A stretch of DNA of 64,000 bases from Pyrrhosoma nymphula (GCA_963573305.1 OY754329.1:45280417-45344416), one strand, 5' to 3'; positions 12,136 through 24,669 are shown, counted from the stretch's first letter. Notes: a model not told the origin generated them from the sequence alone. A program made the numbers and translations.

Positions 12136-12404
12136 CCTTACATTAAGTCAACTGTGGTAATCTACGTTCGAAATGGGTCCGAATGAAAAAATCATTGATC
12201 TAGCTTTTATAAGGCACATTAATAATAGCATTTATAAGGGTTTTGGAGCCACTCGAGGAGGATTCCAGTTTTCTCCAGGGTTTCCAGGATGTTTCGGCTA
12301 TCCCACCAGAGAGAGCGTAGAATCTTTTTTTGAGTAATCTACAAAGGTGTTCGAACACAATGAAAGAGTTCCGGCGTAGTAATTATAAATTTCGGGTCAG
12401 AATC

Positions 12405-12542
12405 CTAATACACTGGAATAATCCTCCTCCCAATTCTGCTGCTTCCCTCAAATCTATCCTCAAATCTATCCTTTTCTCCCCTAGCATATCCAACGCTTCA
12501 TCGTTTGTTTTCCCCTCCGCCCAGCATACATATCGAATTTAA
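12405..12542 (-). pseudogene. Short LINE fragment
   Basis: The minus strand reads GKTNDEALDMLGEKRIDL, the TNEEVLxMxGEKR motif of the LINE family seen elsewhere in the window. A 13-nt internal duplication (ATCTATCCTCAA / ATCTATCC) follows. Only about 40 codons remain. Confidence 0.45.
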
Positions 12543-12609
12543 GTACCCATTTAATTTTTTTAAATAGATAACTGTTCATACCACTCATTTATTAAAGAAG
12601 GGAGTAGGT

Positions 12610-12662
12610 GGAATCTTGACGCACAAAAGTGAAGCCTGTTTTTATGCGAAAAATGATCCACC
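12610..12662 (-). repeat. Dispersed repeat, copy 1 (inverted relative to copy 2)
   Basis: The reverse complement of this segment aligns over about 50 bp with 20175-20231. Both share ACTTCACTTTTGTGCGTCAA and a GGATCRTTTT segment. A related but weaker direct repeat (GATCCAnnnAAnATGGC) occurs again near 12820-12845. Identity unknown. Confidence 0.45.
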
Positions 12663-12879
12663 TAATATGGCTATCGCGCGCACTTTATCAATGAGTTTGA
12701 TGAAAAATGGAGTGCCTTTTAGGAAGTTATTTCCATTTTGGATTTTTCTGGATTTTTCAATACGGTATCGCGACAATTCCGCGACGTAAACCAATGTTTT
12801 TAGCGTAATAATTGCGAAACTGATCCATTCAACATGGCCGAGTGCGCATTATAATGGCTTTAATATTTCCCAGTGCTAT

Positions 12880-13475
12880 CGCATCGTATGGTTCCGTCTG
12901 TTGTCTTCTTTAACCAATGATGCCAGTGAACCCACTGTCCTCGCGCTTTCGGCTCGCGCTTTGAGCGCTCTTGTTTTTCGCTCGTCATCCTGAGCGGACA
13001 TGTCGCGAGATAGGATCTTCATAAAATTTCAAACGCCAAGGATGTTGCATTCGGGTCTGACGGAAGTGGAGCGGCAAAAGGCAGGCTCGGACTCCCAAAC
13101 CAGTTTCTGGTTTAGAGTAAGGAGGCTCATTTATATTATCCGGTCTCAACGGTGCTCGCCTCCGAACTGATAATCGCGCCACCTCGTTTTCTAACGCCAG
13201 AGCGCACGTGTCGGTGCCCTGCCAGTGGTCGTCGCGAGTCTTTAAACTTGCCCTGGGTTCTCGGTCTCGGTTTTTGTGTGTCGTCTTATTCGATCAATGC
13301 CTGTTTGAGTTGTTCCGAATTTACGCCGCAAACAACTTTTTATCTTACTCATATGATGTGACGATGGCAAAGACTTCACGTTTATCCAAGAAATTTCCAT
13401 TTACACTGCATCGGTGCGCTAGTTACCTCTTTTTTAAACTGTGTTGTGGACTTGTTCGAAGACTCACTTAGGACT
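12880..13475. other. GC-richer block, unassigned
   Basis: Clearly richer in G+C than its surroundings, with several CpG-containing words (GCGCTTTCGGCTCGCGC near 12945). It has ORFs on both strands, the longest 87 codons at 13208-13471 (+), none resembling a family. Could be a promoter or 5' exon, or the start of a retroelement; no direct repeat pair was found to support an LTR. Confidence 0.2.
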
Positions 13476-13604
13476 CAGGGGCCATCGCTCTGGCTCTATA
13501 TTTTTACGTATATTTGTGCTTTTCCTGTGGCTCTTAACTTGTTAAGAAGTGTAAATTTCGATCGGAAGTAATTTTATGGCGTTCATATCCTTACCTGCCC
13601 TGCT

Positions 13605-13850
13605 AGAAAATCCTGTACGCTCCCTTAAAAACATTTTTACCGAATTCCCTTGGCATTTCTGCGGACTTTTCTCTTGAAATATTGAAACGCTTGCAAAGGA
13701 ATTTCTTCAGAATTTCCTAGCACTTTCTTTAGAAATACCTCAGCACATTGTGTAGAACTCCGTGGAAAATGTTGCACAAATTCTTTACTACTTTCTGTAG
13801 TATTTCCTTAAGAAGTTCTGTAATAATTCCTTAAATTCATATTTGTGGGC
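13605..13850. repeat. Degenerate short-period repeat
   Basis: Dominated by variants of TTCCTTAGAAATTC and TTTCTTTAGAAATACC in loose tandem. No coding content. Confidence 0.4.
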
Positions 13851-13854
13851 TTAA

Positions 13855-14740
13855 GGTAGTTACATCATTTACAGCTATATTATTGAGTTCATCGTTGTGA
13901 AATCCTCGAAAGGACGTTAGCAACTGACCATATTTACAGCTTTTCTTAAGGTGGCTGTAGCGGTAATCCTAGGTCATTGAGTGGACATTTTTATAATTTT
14001 TTTATGTATGTCAACTAAATTCTTGGACCGCATTTCTTTAAGTGCTTCTGTTTATGTGTAGTAACTCATCATGCTGGTAGTAATGGTAATGATGCAAGAA
14101 ATATATTTTAAGTTTTTTCCTTAATTAAAGCACATTATGACTACAGTTTTCTGAGCAATATTCGAAATTTCAACGAAATTATATTGAAATATGTGTTTTT
14201 CGAATATTGGATTCGGCATGATACGTTGGTATTTGTTAGCAACAGTTTAATAAAAAGAAATACATTATGCCGCGTTTAGAAGAAAATCTGTTCAGAGGTA
14301 TGTTATCGAATTATTACGAAAAATATCTCATATGCCATAAAGATACGTGTTAAAATAGCATTGGATTGCCAAAAAATAAAATCGTTATGATGCAATTGTT
14401 TTGATTATTATCTATAGATATCACTAATGAGAACTCTTATGCAAAGTTTTACACAAATCTGTACATCTGTACAAAGTTTGTTTCACTATTATTTTACTCT
14501 CCATAAATATTTCTCGGATTGCACACCGAGTCCCATCCTCTATCTGTGACTTGGCACAGATGAAGACCCAGGCCTCTTCCTACATATTTCCTTCATAGTT
14601 TACTCGCGTTTAAAATAAATTTGAAATAAACATTCTCCAAATTTATTTTTTGATCATCAGCAGGTGGAATTCCCAATGTTGATGGAATGGCATTCATACA
14701 AATAAAAAAATTCATAACTATGAAATGAAAATTATCAAAT
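13855..14740. other. No recognisable feature
   Basis: AT-rich; no motif or inverted repeat of note. Confidence 0.3.
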
Positions 14741-15059
14741 GGTGCCTCAGAAATTTCCTCTTAAAATGAATTTGGAATGTATCTTCCTGCCACTTGTGTT
14801 CCGGTGTCCAGGCGTGCTCTCAGATGGCAGACAGACATAGGATTTGACGAAGCCAGGGTAATATTTGGAGAAAGCCGATATTATCCAAGACTGATTAGTG
14901 AAGCTATAGAGATAGCAAAGATAAATAATTTTAACTGAGACGAAGGATACCATCTGCACCACGCGTGGAAAAGAGTCCTGACACCCAGAAATAGCAGAGC
15001 AGCATCCACAAGGGAGGGAATTTCGTCAAGGGAGGCCTTGGAATAATGGGAATAATCGT

Positions 15060-15165
15060 GAACCAGCATCTTCGACCTGAAGACGTGGGCAGGAGTGCTT
15101 GCGAAACTGTTGTCACCTTAAAACACACGACGTGGGAGGACACCCAAAAAATGGAGAAATTCAAC
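15060..15165 (+). repeat. Solo copy of the CTGAAGA...GAAAC core element
   Basis: CTGAAGA at 15077-15083 is followed by a short stem-like segment and GAAAC at 15103-15107. The sequence after it (GACGTGGGAGGACACCC, then AATGGAGAAATTC) resembles the distal part of such elements. The same core occurs head-out in the foldback elements at 19.8, 29.9, 34.5 and 59.3 kb. Here only one orientation is present. Such cores recall the terminal repeats of Penelope-like elements, but no Penelope ORF was seen nearby. Confidence 0.4.
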
Positions 15166-15698
15166 TGTGAACCCCGCGGAAGCCTTCGTTCTAATATCGT
15201 TCCTCTCCATGTTTAAAACTAGACGAAGACTCGAGTGCATAATTCGAGCGGGACCATTTGGTCTTATTCAAATCATTCCCGTCGGCGATATTCCATACAC
15301 ATCACTCCGGCCGAAGCACGGCGACTACCGTATGAATAGGTCCGAAAGACTCGTTGGTGGAACGTCGCGTTCAGCCTGAATAAAACGTGCCTCTTCTAAC
15401 TCCTCTTCGCCGATCTTGTTTTGATCCATACTCCCATGTGGATCATTTTGCTTTTGCCCTCTCACCTCACTCCCCCACTCCTCGCCCCTCATCTTTCGCC
15501 TCCATTCTGTGCTGTGTGCCCAATTGACGTGTGCTGGCTTCTGGCCATGTTTTCGAAAACACATCTCCTCGAATGAGGACTGGGAGAAAATCTCTCCAGT
15601 CATCTCTACGTCTGAGAAAATTCAGGAAGTTTGGTCAACAACTGATGGAGGCAGGCGACATTCTGTGGAATTTCGCTACGTTAAGCATGATAAAAATA

Positions 15699-16377
15699 AA
15701 TCACTTGGTACTATTCCACTCGGCAGCCATTCCATTTAAAGTGAGCCCAAATATGGAAAAAATAAAGTGTTTTTTTTCTACAATTTAAATTTCAACTTTG
15801 TCAGATTTAATAGTGCAATTAATCAAATACAATGAGCCATTACCAAAATTTGAAACTTAAAAATTGAATTTTACTCATAATTGAGAGTTGAAAGAGTCAC
15901 ATGTCACACCTGGAACTTCGCCATGTCACAGCCGGAACTTATTAAAAACTTTATAACTATAAAAATAAAGTTTTTAGATACTTTTCCATTAGTTTAAACT
16001 AAAGAACAATTACTCTAATCTTACTAATATTAATATCAATGTTTAATGTTTAAGCTATTCACAGAGTTTACAGGTTAAAGTAGTCTATGTTATTAAGTGT
16101 CATTTGTGTGAGTCAGACCCAGAACCACAGTTGTATTCCAATTACAACATTGCTAATTAATGTTTTAAATTGCATATTAAGTTTTAAATTAACTTATTTT
16201 AAGGCTAACTAAAGGTGCACTCGAATATATTTTAGTGGAATTATTTGATGTGAAAATTTAAAATTAAACGCTCTTAAGTCACACCCGGAACCATTGGAAT
16301 GGCTGTCAGGTTCTTTATTCCGATCGATTTCAACGTGTATGGAATAAAACCTCCTAGTGGAATATTACCGAGTGATT
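15699..16377. mobile_element. Candidate TIR DNA element, 679 bp
   Basis: The left end AATCACTTGGTACTATTCCA (15699) matches the reverse complement of the right end at about 18 of 20 positions (AATCACTCGGTAATATTCCA). The interior carries repeated GTCACACCYGGAAC motifs at 15902, 15922 and 16277. There is no coding frame. The target duplication is not clear, so the exact ends and superfamily are unresolved. Confidence 0.45.
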
Positions 16378-16379
16378 AC

Positions 16380-19300
16380 TTTTTTTCAAGTTTTGGTCAA
16401 CAATGTCACGTGCCGTACAGATGCAATGCACTGGTGAAGACTGAAATTGTATGGGAACATCTTAAGAATGAGTGATTGTGGACTGATGATTAAGATCTTC
16501 AGTCATATCACAAAATAAAAGACGACAACAAAATGAATTGAGCAAGCAAAAAAATAAGTGAAGGAAGTGAGCACCAGTCGGGAAGATATCTGGAATAAAG
16601 AGATTTATCGAAGGATGGTTGATGGATTTAAGGGGTTTCAAGAAATACAAAGTAAAAAAGAACAAATGCACTTGGTCATAAGAATGGAAGGAGGAACCAT
16701 AGCGAAAAAATTAAGAAATATTAGGAGAAGCAGAGGGAGACAAGCAAACCCGCGGTCCACGTTAGGCCAAACTCGAAAATAAAATAGTAGAATTTCAAGT
16801 GTCGTTTGGTAACCAATCAGTGACGGAGCGGAAAGAAATAACTTACAGCTTTCAAAAAGGAGAGCAGACGCACGCCCACAGGCTCACAAACGATGCTTAA
16901 AAACGCGTGTTTTGTTTGTCTAGTGATACAAACCTTTTGGGTCGTTTCCTGTTCAATTATGTGGATTTCCGTGGTCTTGAAAAACTATGAATACCTGTCT
17001 GCTGAGTAAATGGAAAGACGCTCTTCCACTCAGTGAAATAAAACTTTGAAACGACTAGCGTCATCCAAATGGTGGAGCTACACGTTTCGTAAGGAATTTT
17101 TATTTTCTTGTTATAAAATTGTTCTTTTATTTACTCTCTAGATAAGTTCCCATCCTGAAAAAGAGAGAATTCAAAACATTCGATTGATTCCACGAAAATA
17201 TATTTGGTATTTCTATATTTTGGCGATACACACTCAATAATATCACTCCCTGTCCTTTCGCGGAGCTCAAGCGTGTCGTAGCTAATGGGTTGGTTAGCTT
17301 GTCTAATCCAAATTTGAGGTTCTTGACTATTCTTTGACTATCTCAGATCATTCTAATATAAACATAATTCAATCTGGAATCCATTTTCAATCAGTAATTG
17401 GGAAATTTTTAAATTTACATTCATCTTGATTTGTTGGTGTGCGTTGTCTAATGCAAAATTGGAATTCTGGTATGGGAATTATGTGACTACCCCTGATCAC
17501 CTATTCTCCCACCCAACTCTCAGTTCTCTCTCGTGCCTTCTGTCTCTTATTGTTAGTAAATATTGATGCATCAGGATGATGCTGGGTCATTGTATCACAT
17601 AATATTTTATTTACTTAAGTGTTCCACTAGTTCGTGGGTTTCTTCATTAAGATTCTTCGTATAAGCGTACAAAACCAGAAAATTTTCCGGAAAACTGGCG
17701 GCTAGGTTTTGGCTTGTCGTCTCCATTCGCTTGTTTACCTGTATCGCAACATACGGCCTCAAGGCTAAGTAGGTACTACATACCTCTTCAATCGGTAATC
17801 ATCGAGAGATCTGAAAACATGCATTATCGTCATTTTGTGCCATTGCCGGTTACTCTCGTTTCGATGGCGCAGCACGCCTGAAAACAAATCTACCATGCAA
17901 TCTCTCTGCATCTAATAGAATTATGAAAGATTGGTCTAAAGAGTCATGTGATTGGGTCACCGATCGGTGACAGAGGGAACGGGAATAACTGCCAGCTTAC
18001 GAAGGGGGTAGACCCGACTAGGCTTCCTGTCGATGAGTAGAAACTCTAGTTTGGTTAGTCTATTGATGATAACCTTTTCAACTATGTGAAATATAGTTGT
18101 AATTCAAAACTAACATCTCTGCAGATTCTGCGTATTTTCATACGATGTAAGGGATGGAAGAAAGTTTGAAAAGCCAGAGAGACTTGATGCAGGAGAGTTT
18201 TTTTCCGAAACATTTGTTATGCCCCCCGCAACGGGTTAATATAGAGCAGGGCCGGTACAAAAACTTACAGATGAATTGGCTTGATACCAGATGATGATGA
18301 CTAAGTAAATTTACCAAGTACCCTCCAAAAAGTCCTGGAATCGGTCAACTGTAACTCTGTTACGAAAACGGTCGTTTATTGTCTTTTTTTATAAATCAAC
18401 GTGGAATTACTGTTTTTTTATTGTTGCAAATTCGTTTTTTATTAGCTGGAATGACTCTTTAGACTTTTACATCAAATAATATCCATGATTTATCATGCAA
18501 GGACCCTCCTAATACACACTTGTTTTGATTTAATTTGATAAATTTATTTCTTTTCAGCGATATACTTCCAGTCCTATCGCACCACACTAGCGTGCCTTCA
18601 CCAATTGATTGGGAAGCACATCCTACCCTACTCAATAGGTACTATGTATGTACTGAACGTGGACTGTGCAGTTTAACTGTTCCCGAAAAAATTGTCATAA
18701 TCTAGGACATTCGAAGTACGTCATCCATCCTAACTCTGTTATTCTATTGTAGTCCTCGGCAGCCTATCACCTCTCATTACCTCTGTCGCCCGATACACTG
18801 TTACTCCTTCATGTTTCTCCTGCGACTTCATTACTTCCTTTTCCAAATGTAAATATTTGTTTCCCTTCCAATATATATCAGCCCATTTGTTTGCCCAATC
18901 CGGGCTCCCCTCTCAAAATTCTCATGTTTTAGCTTAATTATTTTTCGTTGAGCACCAGATTAATTTGCATTCGTCCAAAACATTGCGGTAATGAATTTAC
19001 TGATCTAATCTATGCCTTCGTCATCTTTTTTACTTTGCGTGGTCATCATATTCTTTCAGCAAGTCAGTTATCCCTGCTCAATAAATAATGCCACTTCGTG
19101 CATACTCTCATTCCATTTATCCTCTTTTCCTTCCATTTACCCCTTGTTCGATGTTTTTTATCGTCATAGACCCGTTTTCGGTTATCAAAATATATGCTGT
19201 TCAATTTACTAATCCTTTAAAAACAAGCACCACCAATAATTCATTGTTCAGTACCAAACATGGCAAGTATGTCGGAAGATTGGAAATGCTATTCCAGAAT

Positions 19301-19685
19301 TTGTGAGAGTTTACTGAATGCAAAGGTTGGATGGGGGCTTTAGTCTCGTAGCTGGCGTCCTGTTTTTCAGTAAGAACTGAATATTAAATTACGCCCATTA
19401 ATGTAATATACTTTTACCTTTAACGCGATATCACTTCAAGTTTATCTAATTAAGTATCTACTACTGAAACAAGCTTTTTGTAAAACGACCCATTGTGGAT
19501 GTAATTAGGCGTATTTTTGTTTCGTCATAAATATCAGCGAATTTTAAATCATTTTACGCCAGATTTTTTGCGCCTTTGCTTTCTGAGTCATTGATTACGG
19601 ATCTAAAGTTAGGATATATATTTAAATCCAGATATAACTAAAATTTGTGTGGACAAAATCTCAGCAATAATACGGAAACGTATGA
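16380..19685. other. No recognisable gene
   Basis: Over 3 kb without a family match. A plus-strand ORF at 16558-16782 is Lys/Arg/Glu-rich and unassigned. A C/T-rich stretch lies at 18720-19310. Confidence 0.3.
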
Positions 19686-19689
19686 TTAG

Positions 19690-19905
19690 GCTTTCCCGGC
19701 GAATGATGCTGGTGAGTTGTTCTCGGGTTTCCCACCGGGTTAGGCTTACCGTGATTGCCGACGTTTCGGCAGGAGACTATCCTGCTATTTTCAAGGCTCT
19801 GGATGCCTTGAAAATGGCAGGAAAGTCTCCTGCCGAAACGTTGGCAATCACGGTAAGCCTAACCCGGTGGGAAACCCGAGAACAACTCATCAGCAATGAC
19901 ACGGA
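19690..19905. mobile_element. Foldback element A (palindrome with paired GAAAC cores)
   Basis: Two arms of about 95 bp are near-perfect reverse complements around a centre near 19802. From outside in, each arm carries GAGTTGTTCTCGGGTTTCCC, ACCGGGTTAGGCTTACCGTG and a GCCGAAACG core. The core is preceded by a 6-bp hairpin stem (GGCAGG 19816-19821, CCTGCC 19829-19834) that abuts GAAAC at 19835-19839. The outer left end, CTTTCCCGGCGAATGATG, is shared with the outer end of foldback B at about 30012-30030, so the two belong to one family. No ORF. Confidence 0.7.
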
Positions 19906-20174
19906 ATTTTTTTAATCAAAGCGTATCTAAGCCAGCGCATACTAGCAAAGGCTTTGCTGGTATCAAGAATGGAATGAGGGCCGAGATGATTAAATTGATG
20001 AATCCAAGAATATTCTCGCAAATTTGATCATTCTTACGACCCTTGAACAACAACGATAATTAAGTGAGTGTCTTCGGAGCTTTTTTCGACGATTTAAATA
20101 AAAATTCAAGCATGAAAATCATTTTCAAAAAACACTAAGTTCTTAAAACTTATGGACTAATTGCGGGCGATGCC

Positions 20175-20231
20175 CATTTTAGGAGGATCGTTTTCCGAAA
20201 AAAAACAGACTTCACTTTTGTGCGTCAAGGT
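20175..20231 (+). repeat. Dispersed repeat, copy 2
   Basis: Pairs with the inverted copy at 12610-12662 (shared ACTTCACTTTTGTGCGTCAA). No other feature explains it. Confidence 0.45.
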
Positions 20232-20618
20232 GCCATATACTCTCGTCTTTATATTCGGTCTCTCTATCTACTAGGGAGTAGGATATCCACAAGATTGCCA
20301 TCCGATGGCGCGATCTGTAAACCATCTCGCCGAGTTCGAGACTAACCTCACTCGGTCAACTCACAAAATGATTGGGGCGCTCATTATTGTTTGAGTTGTC
20401 GTGTATGTGGTGTTTGTAAGCAAGCAAAATTTTAAACAAATCATTCTTGACTCAATTTTATTACACTTTTGAATTCATATCGTTTCATTCCTTTTTTACC
20501 TATGTATGTATCCATTAATATTTTTTTATTTTGTCGTCATTATCTCATTTTTTACTTCTTTTAATTGCTTTGTCATCTTTTTTCTTTGCATTCTAAGTTA
20601 TTTACATGTCGTATAAAG

Positions 20619-20895
20619 GTTTAATAAATCTCGAAACCCAGAGGAACTTAACCTTCTACTTCCCAAATGTTTGCAACAGGTAGTACTTATATTGATTTTT
20701 TTCATGTTAGTTGTCTTTCTTTTGTATATTTTGGCCTAGTAAATACGGTATTTACATTTTACCATTTTTTATCAGCCCGAAACTGGAAAAGTGGTTCATT
20801 TGGGAATAGAGCCCAGTCAATTTGATACTTTAGCGGTTGCGAAGCAGTTAGTAGTGAACAAATTCGTCCACTTGGGAGAGAAAGTTACGCACTAA
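20619..20895 (+). CDS. Candidate last two exons of an unknown gene
   Basis: Segment 20619-20679 is open in the frame FNKSRNPEELNLLLPKCLQQ and ends in CAG|GTAGTA. After a 96-nt intron-like gap ending TTTTTTATCAG, segment 20776-20895 continues in phase 0 for 39 codons (PETGKVVHLGIEPSQFDTLA, then VAKQLVVNKF) to a TAA. The joined 59 residues have ordinary globular composition, unlike the Pro/Ser-rich chance ORFs around. I do not recognise the protein. The upstream acceptor (GTATAAAG|G) is weak and no polyadenylation signal is obvious, so this may be chance. Confidence 0.3.
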
Positions 20896-21094
20896 AAGAC
20901 GTAGGAAAGACTCATAAGGTTGTCATTTCTGGGGGCAGTTCGTAAGATCCACGCAGTGGCAGAGTTAAGTAGCCTCAAACTCTATTCCTCTTTGTTTATC
21001 CGCACCAAAGCCATTCGGTGTCGGAGGGCGGTCTCACATACAGTCCTTTTTTACATGCTTTTCTTTTTTTCTCTTCGGCTCCCCTCGTGTGTAC

Positions 21095-21310
21095 TCCACA
21101 CTCCTAAACTCCTCCTGCCTTGTTGGCCCCCATGCTCTCAACAGTGCAGTTCAAAGCCGGAGGCGCGACCCCCTCTCTCTCCCCCAACCCACACCAACCC
21201 CCCCTGGCCCACTAAATCAACCCTCCTCACCGCCCCACCCCCCTCTCCCCTCCTCCTTCCACTCACAAACACTTCACTCTCCCCCCTCCCCTCCCCCCAT
21301 GGTGACTTTC
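21095..21310. repeat. Pyrimidine-rich low-complexity tract
   Basis: The plus strand is dominated by runs of C broken by T and A (CCCCCTCTCTCTCCCCC and similar). The overlapping Pro/Ser-rich ORFs are products of this composition. Confidence 0.6.
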
Positions 21311-21554
21311 GGTAGCGGAGAGAGAGACACACATACGCGCGCATAAGACCCATCAAACAACCAGCCAACCGAGCGACTACCCTTGCCCTCCCCCTCTACC
21401 CTCCCCCTTCTTCTCTCTCCGAAATGGCTAGACAGGATGTGACGTCACAATCGTTGCCAACGCATCACCCCGTGGTTTCCTACCGCTCCCCCTTTACAAT
21501 CGCGTCGTGTGTCCGACTAAAAAGCCCAATCTACAATGGACGTAAAACCTTAAG

Positions 21555-21645
21555 AAGTAGGCCGGAGTATACGGCCCTCAGATCGGGTGCTATCCCGGCT
21601 TATCAGTTGCTCGAATTCTTCTCGGGTCTTCCATCGTGTAAATAA
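21555..21645 (-). repeat. Partial copy related to foldback A
   Basis: GAATTCTTCTCGGGTCTTCC at 21613-21632 resembles the GTTCTCGGGTTTCCC outer arm of foldback A. The preceding segment (GCTATCCCGGCTTATCAG) resembles nothing further. Single arm only. Confidence 0.25.
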
Positions 21646-21649
21646 TGGC

Positions 21650-23615
21650 TGCAGTTCGACCAACTCGTCGGTCTTCAAACTTCTTTTGCTATTTATTCGC
21701 ATTTTTATTATTTTGCCGCATGGCAGAGATAAGCTAGATCAGATAAGGTTTTATCTGTACTTAAACGGCATAAATAACCTCATCGAATCCACCATGGAAG
21801 TGGAAAGGGAAGTGAAACTTCCATTCCTGTACGTTTCAGTGAATATGATCGACGATGGAACCCTGAGGCAGTCTGTACACAGGAAACCGATTTCAAGCAA
21901 TCAGTATCTCCATTCCAGCTCACATCACCATCCATCCCAACTCCGCATTGAATACGCTAATACAGAGATCCATCCGAATTAGGGACAGGGCCAACTTTCC
22001 TGCAGAAGAAGCCATTTACGGTAGAACGGGTATGATCTCGGAGACTTGTCAACAAAGTTATGAAACAGGACGACAATCAATCTGCAAAAAAACACTTGAT
22101 AAGTAGACATCGCCGCCCCGAAGAAAACATTTCTTCCTCACGTCAAGGGTGCAACGGATAAGATGGGGAACATCAATCGAATATACAAGACTATTTACAA
22201 ATTTTTGACACAAATAAAACGTAATTAATTTGAAAGTGTGTGGAGTCAACTCCAAGTCGAAGGAGTATAAGATGTTCCGTGCAGGAAGAAACGCATAGGG
22301 GAGACAGGTCGTTCAGTCGAAACCAGTCGAGAGCACCAAAGCACCAGTCATCAAAGTCGGCAGTCGCGGAACATGCAGCCTCCGGTCACGTCATCGACTT
22401 CGAAAGTACGCGAATCCTCGTCAAGCTCGCCTGCTTCAAAGCGTGGCGTGCGAAGCCATCGAAATGCGGAGGAACCGCCTAAACAACTAAAATAGAGACT
22501 ATGGCCTCAAAATCAGCCATACGTGGGACACAGTCATTGATAAAACTTCTAAATTAACCACTTCTCCCCTCTCCCACTTCGATAGGTAGATAGATAATTT
22601 ATGCTATGCAATATAAAAACGGAACATTTTTATGTATAAATGTATAAATTAAAAACATATTTATACATTATGAGAACCCTTAAGGCTGACCTGTTCTGGA
22701 GTTGCAAATTATGATACCATACAATTTCAATTTTCACATAACAAGTCATATTCTAATAAAGGCATACACATACATGCATGGGCGCAATATTTTCCAGGGG
22801 GGGGAGGTCTAAGAAGGGGGGTCCGAGGAGCCCTTTCCTGTAAAGTTTAGTAAATTTGAGGTCTCAGGAGTACATTTCTGGAACATCTTAGGTGAATGAC
22901 AATTTTCTAAGTTAATGAATTTAATCCTGCAATTACAATAAATAAATTAAATTTTCCCTTCCTTTTTTTATTTTTTCCGGAAGGCTAGGGGGAGGCCCCC
23001 CCACCCCCTGCTCATGTCTTGCAAGAAAAAAGGAAAACAAGAAATTTTTGAATGAGTCATGTAAACATCGTAAACATTAAAAGGTTTATATTTTTTCCTT
23101 TCCACCTTCCGTCGCTCCCATTAAAGATTTGTAAGTAATCAAAAATCGGTAGTGGGTGTATTCCCCCTTAAAAAGTATGTATCAAGCAACGGTCATGAAA
23201 AGTCGGGCAAATCTAGCCTTAAGTGGCGATTCCCCGATCATTAATCATATCTATTCCCTAAAGTTATCGTCGCATTTGCACAATATCCTTTTATTTTTTC
23301 CCCAACTTATGGTGGGTGGACGTCGCAGCGCGAGTAGCCAATGAAAGGCGTTTCTCCTTCCACCTCAGTCCCTCCCCTACCCCGGAGGCCGAGCAGAGTT
23401 GTCGACTCCTGCGAATAAATGTACGTTAGGCGGCGAAGGGTCGCTTTAACCACTGATTAACCAACTGGTCGCTTAACCAACGATGTTTAACATTCTCCAT
23501 CCTTCTTCTTGATCCGGGCATTGGACCGGTCCTGGCGAAGTTAAAAAATATCGCCGATATGAACAAAAGGCCGCTTGCAGTAAATTTGGCAACAAAAACG
23601 ATGCGAGACCGAAGT
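21650..23615. other. No recognisable gene
   Basis: ORFs of 131 (21587-21982) and 80 codons (22240-22482) have no recognisable motif. The G-rich/C-rich flanks at about 22794-23010 recall some hAT MITEs but the ends do not pair convincingly. Confidence 0.3.
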
Positions 23616-23619
23616 GAAC

Positions 23620-23965
23620 CTCACGGCAGTCTCAGAGAGACTAGTTCCCCCCACCCCAATGCATTCCATGTCACTCTTCTGTTATCGGCTTGAAAAGTGA
23701 AAGGTACATCAGCACTTTCAAGATCAGCCGCCATAAGTTGGGAAAGAAGGTATAGCGAAAAACGCTCTAAGGACCACAGTTGAACGTCCCACCCGATGGT
23801 CTCAGCTTTTGTAGAACTCTCCACAAGAAACCCAAGCAGGGATCAAGATTCTGCTGTAAAAGTCCTCCAGCGCCAGGATTAGAACCTGGGCCCCCGGGAT
23901 GGAATGCCAGCACTCAAGCCATCTCATCAGCCCGGCCCTGTTTCGTGGCGAGGGAGATATCCTCA
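23620..23965 (-). repeat. tRNA-derived SINE
   Basis: On the minus strand the head reads GATGGCTTGAGTGCTGG (A box-like), followed about 35 nt later by GGTTCTAATCC, one base from the B box GGTTCGAATCC. A roughly 230-bp unrelated body follows, with no coding content. This pol III promoter plus body arrangement is typical of tRNA-derived SINEs. Confidence 0.6.
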
Positions 23966-24329
23966 CCTTCTAATTAAGGATGTGATCCTTTGCATGAAAT
24001 TTCTCTAACAAGTCCGATACTTTTTTTTCCTGATTTGTTCGAACAGGCTGAAAAATTAAGGAATATATTCAAATTTCAATTATAGCCTTCCTCCCTGCGA
24101 TCTGGAAAGTATGCCACTATTTCCAGGTGCAACAGGAGACATCTGCGACATTTCATCTACGTCGGCAGATAAGGCTCGATGGAAAATGTGCGGGTAGAAG
24201 GCAAATTATTAGATGGATCGGGAGACCACCGATGCTGTTATTATTCTTTAAGTAATAGTGTTCCACCGTTTATTGCGGATTTAGAATAATCGTTTCTACT
24301 CTACTTTTCAGTCTTCAAATAACATCTTG

Positions 24330-24665
24330 TTTTCGTGTACCTCTCCCTTTCCCTCTTCTGTTCAACTCGCTTCCCACCTCCCTTCACAACATCCACGATG
24401 CCTTTTCTCCTCCTCCATCTGCTCATCTTTTCCTGAATTATCCCTTCCAAGACGGCCTTCAGTATCCATTCGTCGTGTTTAACTCTCCTAACGTTTTTAA
24501 CGTGCTATCTCCTCAAGCAACCTCCTTCCCCAATCACCAAGCCAAGTACTTCCTCATTTGTCTCTCATTCCGTCTATCGAGCCTTCTCCCTATTTCTCCT
24601 TGGCCAAATCTCAAACGCTTTGCCATCCATTCTCATCCCATCTAGCCGTCATAACTGAAACCGTC
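24330..24665 (-). pseudogene. LINE ORF2 C-terminal fragment
   Basis: The minus strand contains ETNEEVLGLVIGEGGCL, then HDEWILKAVLEG, matching the TNEEVLxxV...LKxVxEG order of the arthropod LINE tail. At least one stop interrupts it, and the end is lost in AG-rich sequence. Confidence 0.55.
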
Positions 24666-24669
24666 CATT

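Noticed and set aside
12880..13475. LTR retrotransposon start
   Set aside because: No second copy of the sequence, no primer-binding site and no gag/pol frame in the window.
13605..13850. CRISPR-like array
   Set aside because: Repeats are degenerate and without regular spacers, and the window is clearly eukaryotic.
22780..23010. hAT MITE suggested by G-run and C-run flanks
   Set aside because: The proposed ends (CATGGGCGCAATATTTTCC and CCCCTGCTCATG) do not pair beyond a few bases and no target duplication was found.
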